From Alteriqipengyuania bathyomarina_B (GTDB lineage: Bacteria; Pseudomonadota; Alphaproteobacteria; Sphingomonadales; Sphingomonadaceae), in NCBI RefSeq assembly GCF_038594605.1, contig NZ_JBCFZM010000005.1, positions 1 through 64,000 of the forward strand: 64,000 nucleotides of DNA, read 5' to 3'. The notes under the pieces are model-generated. The model saw only the letters and a list, made by a program, of their open reading frames with translations. It did no database searches and was not told the origin of the DNA. The translations under genes and the position numbers were made by a program. Positions 8,021 through 16,091 of the stretch are shown here, in pieces. Within the stretch, counting starts at the first letter, position 1. The number at the start of each line of letters is the position of its first letter.

Positions 8021-8908
8021 TCAGAGTGCCGCGTCGTAGAGCGTCATCAGGTCAGCATAGGCGCGCTCTGCCGGGCCTTCCGCGTAGGCCGGGCTGTCGG
8101 GCACGGTCCAGCCATGGTCGCCTGCATAGACCTCGACCTTGGCCGGGCGCCCTGCCTCTGCCGCCGCTTCGCGCAGGATGCGCTTGTGGTCGGGCGCGTC
8201 GGCATCGTCGTCCTGCGCGATCGCGACGAGATAGCTTGCCTGGGTATCGTCGAAGGTACGGTGCGGGCTCATCGGATTGTCGTCGCGCACCAGTCCGCCG
8301 CCGTGGAAGCTGGCGACGCCCTTGATCCGGTCGGGGACTGCCGCTGCGCTCCAGAAGGTGAACGGCCCGCCCATGCAATAGCCCTGCGTGCCGATGCCGC
8401 GCGTCGTGTCGACCTCGGCCTGCGTGTCGAGGAACGCGACCGCCGCGCTCGCATCCGCCATGATCGCTTCAGCATCCAGCTTCTCGCGCCACGGGCGAAC
8501 CTTCTGGAAGCCGTTATTGCCCGCGAAGGCCGCGAAATCCTCGAACTGCTCGCCCGCCACATCGCGGTAGTAGGGATTGACGACAAGCACCGCATAGCCG
8601 CGCCCCGCAAGGCGCCGCGCCATGTTGCGCTTGGCCTCGCGAAGGCCCGCAATGTCGGGCCAGAACAGGACGGCGGGCGATGGGGCGGAAACGGGTGCGA
8701 CGAAAAATCCGTCCATCGTCCCGGCAGGGGTAGGGAAACTGACCGCGCGCTCGCTCAGTGCAGGCATGGCAAGCATGCCATCCTCGCCATCCGTACCGAG
8801 GGTACACGCGCTGAGCGCGGCGCCCCCGGCCAGAGTGCCCGTCAGCGCCCCGAACTGGCGGCGGTTGAGCCCTTTCGCCCACTTGGCGAGTTTCGCTTCA
8901 TCGCACAT
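8021..8908 (-). CDS. Dienelactone hydrolase-family lipoprotein with Tat-type signal
   Basis: A 295-residue alpha/beta hydrolase. The N terminus has twin arginines (RRQFGAL, 16-22) and a lipobox ending LSAC with Cys35, so it is probably exported folded by Tat and lipidated. The nucleophile is Cys178 in GYCMGG, and His265 in AGDHGW completes the triad expected of dienelactone hydrolases; the acid is likely an aspartate around 233. Substrate unknown. The frame stays open to a TTG at 8923, but ATG 8908 gives the natural signal peptide and has GGGAGAGG before it. A 'carboxymethylenebutenolidase' role in aromatic degradation is not supported by any neighbouring gene. Confidence 0.88.
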   Translation of the reverse strand: MCDEAKLAKWAKGLNRRQFGALTGTLAGGAALSACTLGTDGEDGMLAMPALSERAVSFPTPAGTMDGFFVAPVSAPSPAVLFWPDIAGLREAKRNMARRLAGRGYAVLVVNPYYRDVAGEQFEDFAAFAGNNGFQKVRPWREKLDAEAIMADASAAVAFLDTQAEVDTTRGIGTQGYCMGGPFTFWSAAAVPDRIKGVASFHGGGLVRDDNPMSPHRTFDDTQASYLVAIAQDDDADAPDHKRILREAAAEAGRPAKVEVYAGDHGWTVPDSPAYAEGPAERAYADLMTLYDAAL

Positions 8909-8972
8909 CGGCCTCTCCCTCAATCATCCCAGCCCCGCCCGCGCGGCGCCGACCTCTATTCTCTGACGCCTG

Positions 8973-9617
8973 TTACTGCTTTTCGAACGCGGCGCTGATC
9001 ATGAGCTTCACCTCGTCCGATACCATCGGCACTGCATAATCGACGCCGAAGTCCGATCGCATGATGATGGTGGTGCCTTCGAATCCGACGGTTTCGGCCT
9101 TGCTCATCGGATTGGTCCCCGCGCCGGTGAAGCGCGCATCGATCGTGACCGGTTTCGTTACGCCGTTCATGGTGAGGTTACCGGTAATCGTCGCCTTAGT
9201 GCCTTCGACATCGACATTGGTCGAAACGAAGCGCGCGGCCTCGGGCTCGGCCCCGAAGAAGTCGGGATCGCCGCCATCCTTGCCGGGGCGCAGCAGATGG
9301 TCGCGCAAGCCCTCGCTGACCACCGATACGCTGGTGATCGGAATGGTCACATCGACCTTCGCCGCATCGGGATTGGCAGGGTCCATCGTCAGCGTGCCTT
9401 CGACATCGCCGAACGCGCCGTAATAGTCATTGAACCCGAAATGGTTGACCGACCAGGCGACGAGCGTGTGCGACGGGTCCGTCACATAGGTCCCGGCAGC
9501 TACCCGGCTCGCATCCATCTGGCCGGGCAATTGCGGCGGGCCTTCCTGCACCGCGAGAGCGGGAACGGTGGCAACAGCGATCAGGGCGAACACGGCGAGA
9601 GACTGGGTGGTACGCAT
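8973..9617 (-). CDS. Periplasmic YceI family protein
   Basis: A 214-residue protein with a signal peptide (cut near ALA at about residue 22) and a YceI lipocalin-like beta barrel: YVTDPSHTLVAWSVNHFGF at the start of the domain, a central VDVTIPITSVSV strand and the closing FGVDYAVPMVSDEVKLMI. YceI proteins bind isoprenoid chains such as polyisoprenoids or quinones and are linked to acid or osmotic stress; the ligand here is not known. ATG 9617 has GGAG eight bases upstream, which favours it over an earlier in-frame start that would add 29 residues before the signal. Confidence 0.9.
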   Translation of the reverse strand: MRTTQSLAVFALIAVATVPALAVQEGPPQLPGQMDASRVAAGTYVTDPSHTLVAWSVNHFGFNDYYGAFGDVEGTLTMDPANPDAAKVDVTIPITSVSVVSEGLRDHLLRPGKDGGDPDFFGAEPEAARFVSTNVDVEGTKATITGNLTMNGVTKPVTIDARFTGAGTNPMSKAETVGFEGTTIIMRSDFGVDYAVPMVSDEVKLMISAAFEKQ

Positions 9618-9784
9618 GGGGCTAGCTCCGGGTCTGTATGGATCGACGATAGGCAATAGGCGGACGCCCGCGAAAACGGCGCTCGCACAGGTACTCGATG
9701 TCACAAACCGTCAGAGCGCGATCCGTTCCGTCAAGTGCCCCCTATCCTTTGGTCCATGGCCGGACCCAAAACGTGGCCGCCCTG

Positions 9785-10801
9785 CTAGCGCCGGGTCAGC
9801 GCCTCTTCGCTCTGCGCCATCAGCTTGGCGATGATGTCGGCCACCGGCTCTTCTTCCTTGAGCATGCCCACGGACTGCCCCGCCATCAGGCTACCGTTCT
9901 CGACATCGCCCTCGATTACCGCGCGGCGCAGCGCGCCCGCCCAGTAATGCTCGACCTGCAATTGCGCTTCGGCCATCGCGATTTCCTCGCGGTCGAGCGA
10001 CCCGGCGATTTCCCGCTGCTTGGCGGTGAACTCCTCGGTGCCCTTGTTCTTGAGCGCGCGGACCGGGATCACCGGCAGCCGTGCATCGACCTGCACGCTG
10101 GCGACCGCTTCGCGGGCCGAGGCGCGGAAGAACGCCTTCTTGAAGTTCTCGTGCGCGATGCTTTCCTTCGCGCAGGCGAAGCGCGTGCCCAGCTGCACGC
10201 CGCACGCGCCCATCTCCAGATAGCCCGCGATGGCGGAGCCGCGGCCGATTCCGCCCGCGACGAAGATCAGGTGCTCTTCGCTCAGTTCGGGCAGGATTTC
10301 CTGCGCCAGCACGCTGGTGGAGACGGGGCCGATATGGCCGCCCGCCTCCATACCTTCGATCACCAGCGCATCCGCGCCCGAGCGGAGCAACTTCTTGCCC
10401 AGCGCCAGCGTGGGCGCGAAGCAGATAACGTTTGCGGGATTGTCACCACCCTTGATCGCCTCGACGCTCCCCTTCGGCGGGATGCCGCCTGCGAGGACGA
10501 CGTGGGTCACGCCATGCTTTTCGCACACCGCGATCAGGTCGAACAGCTGCGGGTGCATGGTGATCAGATTGACGCCGAAGGGCTTGTCGGTGCGCTTCTT
10601 CGTCTCGGCGATCTCGGTGTCGAGCAGTTCGGGCGTCATCGCGCCGCAGGCGATCACGCCGAAGCCGCCGGCATTGCTGATAGCGGAAACGAGGTTGCGC
10701 TCGCTCACCCAGCTCATCGCGCCACACAGGATGGCATGCTCGCTGCCGAGGAACTTTGCACCACGCACCATCAGCGCGTCCGTTTTGGGAGTATTGCTCA
10801 T
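9785..10801 (-). CDS. Nitronate monooxygenase-type flavin oxidoreductase
   Basis: A 338-residue TIM-barrel flavoprotein of the NMO/2-nitropropane dioxygenase-like group. Visible family segments are GAMSWVSERNLVSAISNAGG near the N terminus, GVNLITM, the GGHIG motif in EGMEAGGHIGP, and the FMN phosphate-binding VAGGIGRGSAI and GVQLGTRF. It probably oxidises nitronates or reduces enoyl-type substrates with FMN; class and substrate cannot be set from sequence. It stands between the YceI gene and the LytTR regulator on the same strand with wide gaps. Confidence 0.88.
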   Translation of the reverse strand: MSNTPKTDALMVRGAKFLGSEHAILCGAMSWVSERNLVSAISNAGGFGVIACGAMTPELLDTEIAETKKRTDKPFGVNLITMHPQLFDLIAVCEKHGVTHVVLAGGIPPKGSVEAIKGGDNPANVICFAPTLALGKKLLRSGADALVIEGMEAGGHIGPVSTSVLAQEILPELSEEHLIFVAGGIGRGSAIAGYLEMGACGVQLGTRFACAKESIAHENFKKAFFRASAREAVASVQVDARLPVIPVRALKNKGTEEFTAKQREIAGSLDREEIAMAEAQLQVEHYWAGALRRAVIEGDVENGSLMAGQSVGMLKEEEPVADIIAKLMAQSEEALTRR

Positions 10802-10841
10802 GCGAGCAGCGGTTAGGCCGGGCCGCGCCTTGCGGCAAGGC

Positions 10842-11681
10842 CTAGAGCCAGCCTGCCTGTTTCAGCTCGGCCACGCGGGTGCGCGAGACGGGCGCTTCCA
10901 GCCCGCCCGGCAGCACCAGCCGCACGTTGCGTCCATCGCGCTTCACATCCTCCACCGCATCGCGCGCAACCCACCAGCTGCGATGGACCTGCGCGCCCTC
11001 GATACCGCCCAGCTCGGCGATCGCATCGCGCATCCGCAGCAGGATCAGTTCGGAGCCGAGCGCGGTATGCACGCGCACGTAGTGGTCTTCCATTTCAAGC
11101 GCGAGCAGGTCGCTGCCCAGATGCGCCGGCAGCCGGTCGAGAAAGGCGGGTTGCGGCGCGGGCGCGGGCCCGGCGGCGACGGGCGGCGGGGCGACGGGCG
11201 GCGCGGCGACGGGCGCACTCGCAGCAGGCTGGTCCGCTTGCTCGGACGGGGAGGTCTGCTTGGAGCGTTCGATCAGATGGAAAATCACGGTAATGCTGGC
11301 GCCGATGATCAGCACGTTGAAATAGGCCTCCAGCGCCTGCTCGCCGGTCGGCATGGGCACAGGGCGCGGCCAGAAGCCGATGGCCCAGACGATCGCCGTC
11401 ATCGGGACGGTCGCGATCAGGCACCCGGCGATCCACAGGCCGATCTCCGGCAGGTGCAGCGCCCGGTGCAACCGTTCGACCACCCAGCCGATCGGGTTGT
11501 AGACCGCATAACCGACCCAGGCGAACAGCAGCCAGCTCCCCAGCCGCACCGCCAATGGAGCATCGGCGCTGCCGAACGGGCCGATCAGCGCGAGGACCAG
11601 CCCCACGACGGTCATGATCGACAGATCGATCAGCAGCTTGCGCGCGAACAGGTGCTGCCCGGTGGTTGGGTCATGGCTCAT
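10842..11681 (-). CDS. Membrane-bound LytTR transcription regulator
   Basis: A 279-residue protein. Four hydrophobic segments occupy the first 150 residues (for example LSIMTVVGLVLALIG, LGSWLLFAWVGYAVYN, LIATVPMTAIVWAIGFW, LIIGASITVIFHLI). A proline- and alanine-rich linker follows, and the last 95 residues form a LytTR DNA-binding domain (EMEDHYVRVHTA, VHRSWWVARDAV). Such membrane LytTR proteins sense an unknown signal at the membrane and often control a neighbouring membrane gene. It is divergent from the DUF2306 gene with 166 bases between starts. ATG 11681 was chosen for the hydrophobic start; upstream extension would overlap that neighbour. Confidence 0.88.
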   Translation of the reverse strand: MSHDPTTGQHLFARKLLIDLSIMTVVGLVLALIGPFGSADAPLAVRLGSWLLFAWVGYAVYNPIGWVVERLHRALHLPEIGLWIAGCLIATVPMTAIVWAIGFWPRPVPMPTGEQALEAYFNVLIIGASITVIFHLIERSKQTSPSEQADQPAASAPVAAPPVAPPPVAAGPAPAPQPAFLDRLPAHLGSDLLALEMEDHYVRVHTALGSELILLRMRDAIAELGGIEGAQVHRSWWVARDAVEDVKRDGRNVRLVLPGGLEAPVSRTRVAELKQAGWL

Positions 11682-11847
11682 CGGCACGAACCTAGCGCCC
11701 ATTCGCGCTTCGTAAAGTGGCAAGGCGGCGGATTTGTGCGCCTTTCGCGAAGCACGCGCACGAGTGGCGAAGGCCGTGTTGCGGGCGAACGGGCAGCGGG
11801 CAGAACTCGGGTCATCGAACGACACACCGACCGACCGGAGACCCAAG

Positions 11848-12396
11848 ATGAACACGCTCGCCGCATCGCTTCCCTTTTCTTCCGCCAGCGCTCTCGCCCG
11901 GCAGACCCGGTTCGATATCGGCCCGGTCACGCGGACCATCGTCAGCCTCGTGTGCTTCACGATGACCTTCGCGTGCGTCGTGGCGCTCGGCAAGGCGGCG
12001 CTCGGCATGGTCGACAATCTGCATTATTACGCCAAGCTGCCGATCATCATCCACGTCGCCACCGTGCTCCCGGCGATTCCGCTCGGCGGTTACCTGCTGC
12101 TCGCCCCCAAGGGCACGCCCGCGCACAAGACGCTCGGCAAGGTGTGGCTGGTGCTGATGCTGGTGACCGCGACCAGTGCCATCTTCATCCAGTCGACCGG
12201 CGGCTTCAGCTTCATCCATATCTTCGTACCGATCACCTTCCATGCGGCCTGGAAGGTCGTCGCCACCGCACGCAAGGGCGACATCGCGGGCCACAAGAAG
12301 CACCTCGTCTTCACCTATCTGACCGCGCTGATGATCCCCGGCATCTTCGCCTTCGTCCTGCCCGGTCGCCTGATGAACGTGATGCTGCTCGGCTGA
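11848..12396 (+). CDS. DUF2306-like membrane protein
   Basis: A 182-residue protein with at least four transmembrane helices (VSLVCFTMTFACVVALG, KLPIIIHVATVLPAIPLGGY, VWLVLMLVTATSAIFI, LVFTYLTALMIPGIFAFV). The conserved histidines (HVAT, HIFV, HAAW, GHKKH) suggest the DUF2306 group, whose function is unknown but which may bind a metal or haem. ATG 11848 has GGAG eight bases upstream. Divergence from the LytTR regulator suggests it is its target; this is inference from context. Confidence 0.82.
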   Translation: MNTLAASLPFSSASALARQTRFDIGPVTRTIVSLVCFTMTFACVVALGKAALGMVDNLHYYAKLPIIIHVATVLPAIPLGGYLLLAPKGTPAHKTLGKVWLVLMLVTATSAIFIQSTGGFSFIHIFVPITFHAAWKVVATARKGDIAGHKKHLVFTYLTALMIPGIFAFVLPGRLMNVMLLG

Positions 12397-12399
12397 TCG

Positions 12400-13557
12400 T
12401 CAACCGTAGGTGAGCGTGACCTTGCCCGCTGCCTCTTTCGCGAGGCGGCGGGCTTCGTCGGTGTCGCCAGCGGTGGCCAGCGCGACGCCCATGCGGCGGT
12501 AGGGCCGCGTCACCGGCTTGGCGAAGATGCGGATGTCCGAACCATTCGCCATCGCTTCCGCAAGGCCAGCGTAAGAGACGCTCTCGCTCTCCCGGTCGGC
12601 GAGGATCACTGCGCTGGCCGCCGGGCGCGCACGAATCGTCTCGGGCACGGGCAGGCCCATCACCGCGCGGGCGTGCAGGTCGAACTCGGTCAGGTTCTGG
12701 CTGACCAGCGTGACCATGCCGGTGTCGTGCGGGCGCGGCGAAAGCTCCGAGAAGATCACTTCGTCTCCGCGCACGAAGAACTCGCCCCCGAACAGCCCGT
12801 ATCCGCCCAGATTGTCGACCACCTTGCGCGCCATCTCCTGCGCATCCGCCAGCGCCGCATCGCTCATGCCGTGCGGCTGCCAGCTTTCCTGGTAGTCACC
12901 GCGTTCCTGCCGGTGGCCGATCGGCGGGCAGAAGGTGATGCCGTTCTTGTGACGCACGGTCAGCAGTGTGATCTCGTAATCGAAGTCGATGAACTGCTCG
13001 ACGATCACCCGCGCCCGGTCGCCGCGCATGTTGGCGACCGCATAGTCCCACGCCGCCTCCAGCCCAGCTTCGTCCTGCACCGTGCTCTGGCCCTTGCCCG
13101 AGGAGGACATGACCGGCTTGATGACGCAAGGGAAGCCCGTGTCCCCCGCCGCCGCACGCACTTCGTCGAGACTGGTCGCATAGCCGTAGCGTGAGGTGCG
13201 CACGCCCAGCTCCTGCGCCGCCAGATCGCGGATCGCATCGCGGTTCATGGTCAGCTGCGCCGCGCGCGCGGTCGGCACAACATGGACGCCCGCCGCCTCG
13301 ACCTCGGCCAGAACTTCGGTCCGGATCGCCTCGATCTCGGGCACGACATGGTCGGGCCGGTGCTTCTCGATCACGGCGCGCAGGGCATCGCCATCGAGCA
13401 TCGAGAACACCTCGCGCGCATCGGCCAGCTGCATCGCAGGCGCATGGTCGTAGCTGTCGCAGGCGATCACGTATGCGCCCAGCCGCTTGGCCGAGATGAC
13501 GAACTCGCGCCCCAGCTCGCCCGAGCCGAGCAGCAGGATTTTCGCGGTGTGGCTCAT
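12400..13557 (-). CDS. purT: Formate-dependent GAR transformylase (PurT)
   Basis: A 385-residue ATP-grasp enzyme that makes N-formyl-GAR from GAR, formate and ATP in purine synthesis. The N terminus KILLLGSGELGREF is the family signature, PEIEAIRTE and the ATP-grasp loop KPVMSSSGKGQS follow, and EFFVRGDEVIFSELSPRPHDTG near residue 270-290 carries the metal-binding acids. Length is normal. Its ATG at 13557 overlaps the stop of the upstream unknown gene (ATGA), so the two are translationally coupled. lysC is two genes upstream on the same strand. Confidence 0.95.
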   Translation of the reverse strand: MSHTAKILLLGSGELGREFVISAKRLGAYVIACDSYDHAPAMQLADAREVFSMLDGDALRAVIEKHRPDHVVPEIEAIRTEVLAEVEAAGVHVVPTARAAQLTMNRDAIRDLAAQELGVRTSRYGYATSLDEVRAAAGDTGFPCVIKPVMSSSGKGQSTVQDEAGLEAAWDYAVANMRGDRARVIVEQFIDFDYEITLLTVRHKNGITFCPPIGHRQERGDYQESWQPHGMSDAALADAQEMARKVVDNLGGYGLFGGEFFVRGDEVIFSELSPRPHDTGMVTLVSQNLTEFDLHARAVMGLPVPETIRARPAASAVILADRESESVSYAGLAEAMANGSDIRIFAKPVTRPYRRMGVALATAGDTDEARRLAKEAAGKVTLTYG

Positions 13558-13937
13558 GAGGTAATATCCTCGAGGACGCTCCAAGCATCATTCAAGCTCT
13601 GGGGATTGAAGCTAAGTAAATCCTGACAGTCCAGCCAAGACGCAACATTCGCATGTAAGCCAGCGTTTTTCCCAATGGCGGGGTTACCACTACGGTCAAA
13701 TCCCACGGTTCGGCGCTCCATAGCGATCGCACGTGTCTGCGAAGACATTTTCAGATCTGCTTTTGCCCAAATGACCAGCTTGTCTTTGTTCTTAACTATC
13801 ACGCAGGCTGGTGTGTCGGCAGCGGTAAACCTAACGACCTTCTCCTTTTCCTCATTGAATTCAAGCCGCCGATGGCCGGTCGCAAGTGCTATGGCTCCTC
13901 TCACGAGGTGGCCGCAATCATCGTGCTTCCTACTCAA
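13554..13937 (-). CDS. Unidentified 127-residue protein inserted between lysC and purT
   Basis: No family recognised. The protein is soluble, with mixed charge, no signal or membrane segment, and one lysine-rich patch (VKNKDKLVIWAKADLK). Base composition is visibly lower in GC than its neighbours, with codons such as TTA, AGG, CTT and GTT that lysC and purT avoid. The frame starts with TTG overlapping the lysC stop (TTGA) and ends with a TGA overlapping the purT start (ATGA), so it is read in a tight unit. The last 45 residues contain SWLDCQDLLSF and SLNDAWSVLEDI. A recent acquisition that kept the frame linkage is likely; a defence or regulatory role is possible but unsupported. Confidence 0.65.
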   Translation of the reverse strand: MSRKHDDCGHLVRGAIALATGHRRLEFNEEKEKVVRFTAADTPACVIVKNKDKLVIWAKADLKMSSQTRAIAMERRTVGFDRSGNPAIGKNAGLHANVASWLDCQDLLSFNPQSLNDAWSVLEDITS

Positions 13938-15214
13938 GCCGGTTCGCTCTCCGCATCCAGCCCGTAGGCTGTGTGCAGGACGCGCACGGCCAGCTCGGTC
14001 TCGTCCTCGTCGATCATCACCGAGACCTTGATCTCGCTCGTCGTGATCGCCTGGATGTTGATCCCGCGCTCGGCCAGCGCACGGAACATGTCGCTCGCGA
14101 CGCCCGCGTGGCTCTTCATGCCGACGCCCACGACGCTGATCTTCGCGATATGGCTGTCGGTGATGATCCGGTTGTAGCCGATCGCCTCGCGCTTGTCCTC
14201 CAGCAGGGCCTGGGCGCGGGCGAGGTCGGTCTGGGGGATCGTGAAGGTCACGTCGGTCTCGCCCTTGTCGCGGCCGACGTTCTGGATGATCATGTCGACA
14301 TTGATGCTGGCCTCGGCCAGCGGGCCGAAGATCTCCGCCACCGCGCCCGGCTTGTCGGGCACGCGGGTGAGAATGATCTTAGCTTCGTTCTTGTCGTGCG
14401 CGATGCCGGTGACGAGCTTGCGTTCCATAAGTCCCTCTTCGACCATCCGTTCCATTTCGTCTTCGGAGACGATCAGCGTGCCAGGCAGATCATCTGCCGG
14501 GGTCGCGCTGTCGTCCACGAAGCTGGAGAGAACCTGTATCCTGACGCCTTCCTTCATCGCGAGGCTGACAGAGCGGGTCTGCAGCACCTTCGCGCCGACG
14601 GATGCGAGTTCGAGCATTTCCTCGTAGGTCACCGCCTTCAGCTTGCGCGCCTTGGCGACGATCCGCGGGTCGGTGGTGTAGACCCCGTCGACATCGGTGT
14701 AGATGTCGCACCGGTCGGCGCCCACCGCCGCCGCGACCGCGACTGCGCTGGTGTCCGAACCGCCACGCCCCATGGTGGTGACGCGCCCCTCCGCGCTCAT
14801 GCCCTGGAAGCCGGGGATCACGGCAATGGTGCCTTCCGCCATGCTGGCGAGCAGCGCCTCGCCGTCGATCGAATCGACCCGCGCCTTGGCGTGCGCCTCT
14901 ATCGTGCGCACCGGCAGCTGCCAGCCGAGCCAGCTGCGCGCCTTCTGCCCCAACGATTGCAGCGTGAGCGCCAGCAGGCCGGAGGTGACCTGTTCGCCGC
15001 TTGCAACGACCACGTCGTACTCCGCCGGATCGTACAGCGCATGCGCCTCGCGCGCGAAGTTGACCAGCCGGTCCGTCTCGCCCGCCATTGCGGAGACGAC
15101 CACCGCCACCTCGTTACCGCCTGCGGCCTGCTTGCGCACGATTTGCGCCACACGCCGAATGCGCTCGGTCCCCGCCATCGAGGTCCCGCCGAATTTCATC
15201 ACGATCCGCGCCAA
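13934..15214 (-). CDS. lysC: Aspartate kinase
   Basis: A 426-residue enzyme phosphorylating aspartate as the first step towards lysine, threonine and methionine. The start MKFGGTSMAGTERI, the TTMGRGGSDTSAVA loop and TDVDGVYTTDPRI are typical, and two ACT domains follow (about 265-420, for example RVPDKPGAVAEIF and VGVGMKSHAGVASDMF), so allosteric feedback is expected. I chose TTG 15214, which gives the usual LARIVMKFGG start and has GGAAGG at proper spacing; an ATG further upstream would run over the divergent ubiG start. Confidence 0.95.
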   Translation of the reverse strand: MARIVMKFGGTSMAGTERIRRVAQIVRKQAAGGNEVAVVVSAMAGETDRLVNFAREAHALYDPAEYDVVVASGEQVTSGLLALTLQSLGQKARSWLGWQLPVRTIEAHAKARVDSIDGEALLASMAEGTIAVIPGFQGMSAEGRVTTMGRGGSDTSAVAVAAAVGADRCDIYTDVDGVYTTDPRIVAKARKLKAVTYEEMLELASVGAKVLQTRSVSLAMKEGVRIQVLSSFVDDSATPADDLPGTLIVSEDEMERMVEEGLMERKLVTGIAHDKNEAKIILTRVPDKPGAVAEIFGPLAEASINVDMIIQNVGRDKGETDVTFTIPQTDLARAQALLEDKREAIGYNRIITDSHIAKISVVGVGMKSHAGVASDMFRALAERGINIQAITTSEIKVSVMIDEDETELAVRVLHTAYGLDAESEPA

Positions 15215-15267
15215 GGGCGAAGCCTTCCTCGCTGGTGCCACTTTCGGCGCGGTGTTAGGGAGCGTGC

Positions 15268-15996
15268 ATGAGCGATGCAACAGCAACCATTCGCCCCGAC
15301 GAAGCAGCCCATTTCGGAGCGCTGGCCGCTGACTGGTGGGACCCGAAGGGTTCCTCCGCCATACTCCACCGCCTGAACCCCGTGCGGCTGGGCTTCGTAA
15401 GGGACGCGATCGACCGCCACTGGGGCGGCGATATCGAGAGTTCCGCCCCCCTTGCAGGCAAGAGCGCAGTCGATGTCGGCTGCGGTGCGGGCTTGCTGTG
15501 CGAGCCGCTGGCGCGGCTGGGCGCGCAGGTCACCGGCGTCGATGCCGCACCCGAGAACGCGGCGGCGGCGGCCGCGCATGCCGAGGCCGCCGGGCTCGAC
15601 ATCCGCTACATGGCGGGCGAGATCGGTTCGCTGGACCTTGGCAGCTTCGACCTCGTCACCTGCATGGAGGTGATCGAGCATGTCGCGGACAAGCCTGCCT
15701 TTATCGCCGCGCTGGTGAGCAAGCTTGCCGATAATGGCCTCCTCATCCTCTCCACGCCCAACCGGACCGCTGCCAGCCGCCTGCTGCTGGTCGGCGCCGC
15801 GGAGGCTGTCGGCGCGGTCCCGAGGGGTACGCACCACTGGGACGACTTCGTGACGCCCGACGAGTTGACCGATCTGCTCGCCGATGCGGGACTGACCGTC
15901 ACCGCCACGCGAGGCATCGCCTACCGCCCGGGCAAGGGCCTGCATCTGTCGGACGATACCAGCCTGAACTACATTCTGGCGGCGCGACGGGACTAG
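15268..15996 (+). CDS. ubiG: Ubiquinone O-methyltransferase (UbiG)
   Basis: A 242-residue SAM methyltransferase that carries out both O-methylation steps of ubiquinone synthesis. N-terminal HFGALAADWWDP is the UbiG signature, DVGCGAG (69-75) binds SAM, and GTHHWDDFVTPDEL near the C terminus is also family specific. It is divergent from lysC with 53 bases between starts and is followed by an interspersed inverted repeat. Confidence 0.95.
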   Translation: MSDATATIRPDEAAHFGALAADWWDPKGSSAILHRLNPVRLGFVRDAIDRHWGGDIESSAPLAGKSAVDVGCGAGLLCEPLARLGAQVTGVDAAPENAAAAAAHAEAAGLDIRYMAGEIGSLDLGSFDLVTCMEVIEHVADKPAFIAALVSKLADNGLLILSTPNRTAASRLLLVGAAEAVGAVPRGTHHWDDFVTPDELTDLLADAGLTVTATRGIAYRPGKGLHLSDDTSLNYILAARRD

Positions 15997-16009
15997 GATC
16001 ATCGCTGTC

Positions 16010-16081
16010 CCGTTCGTGGTGAGCCTGTCGAACCGCGAACGCAGCGCCACGCCCGCCCTTCGACAAGCTCAGGACGAGCGG
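16010..16081. repeat. Interspersed inverted repeat (sphingomonad intergenic element)
   Basis: The left arm CGTTCGTGGTGAGCCTGTCG (from 16011) and the right arm CTTCGACAAGCTCAGGACGA (from 16058) are imperfect inverted copies, about 19 of 23 matching. This word pair is widespread between genes in sphingomonads. It lies between convergent ubiG and the phosphodiesterase gene and may end transcription from both sides, though no T-run is present. Confidence 0.65.
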
Positions 16082-16091
16082 AACCCGTCGC

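Noticed and set aside
8021..8908. Dienelactone hydrolase as part of an aromatic degradation pathway
   Set aside because: No other ring-cleavage or degradation gene is nearby, and the protein is a Tat-type lipoprotein.
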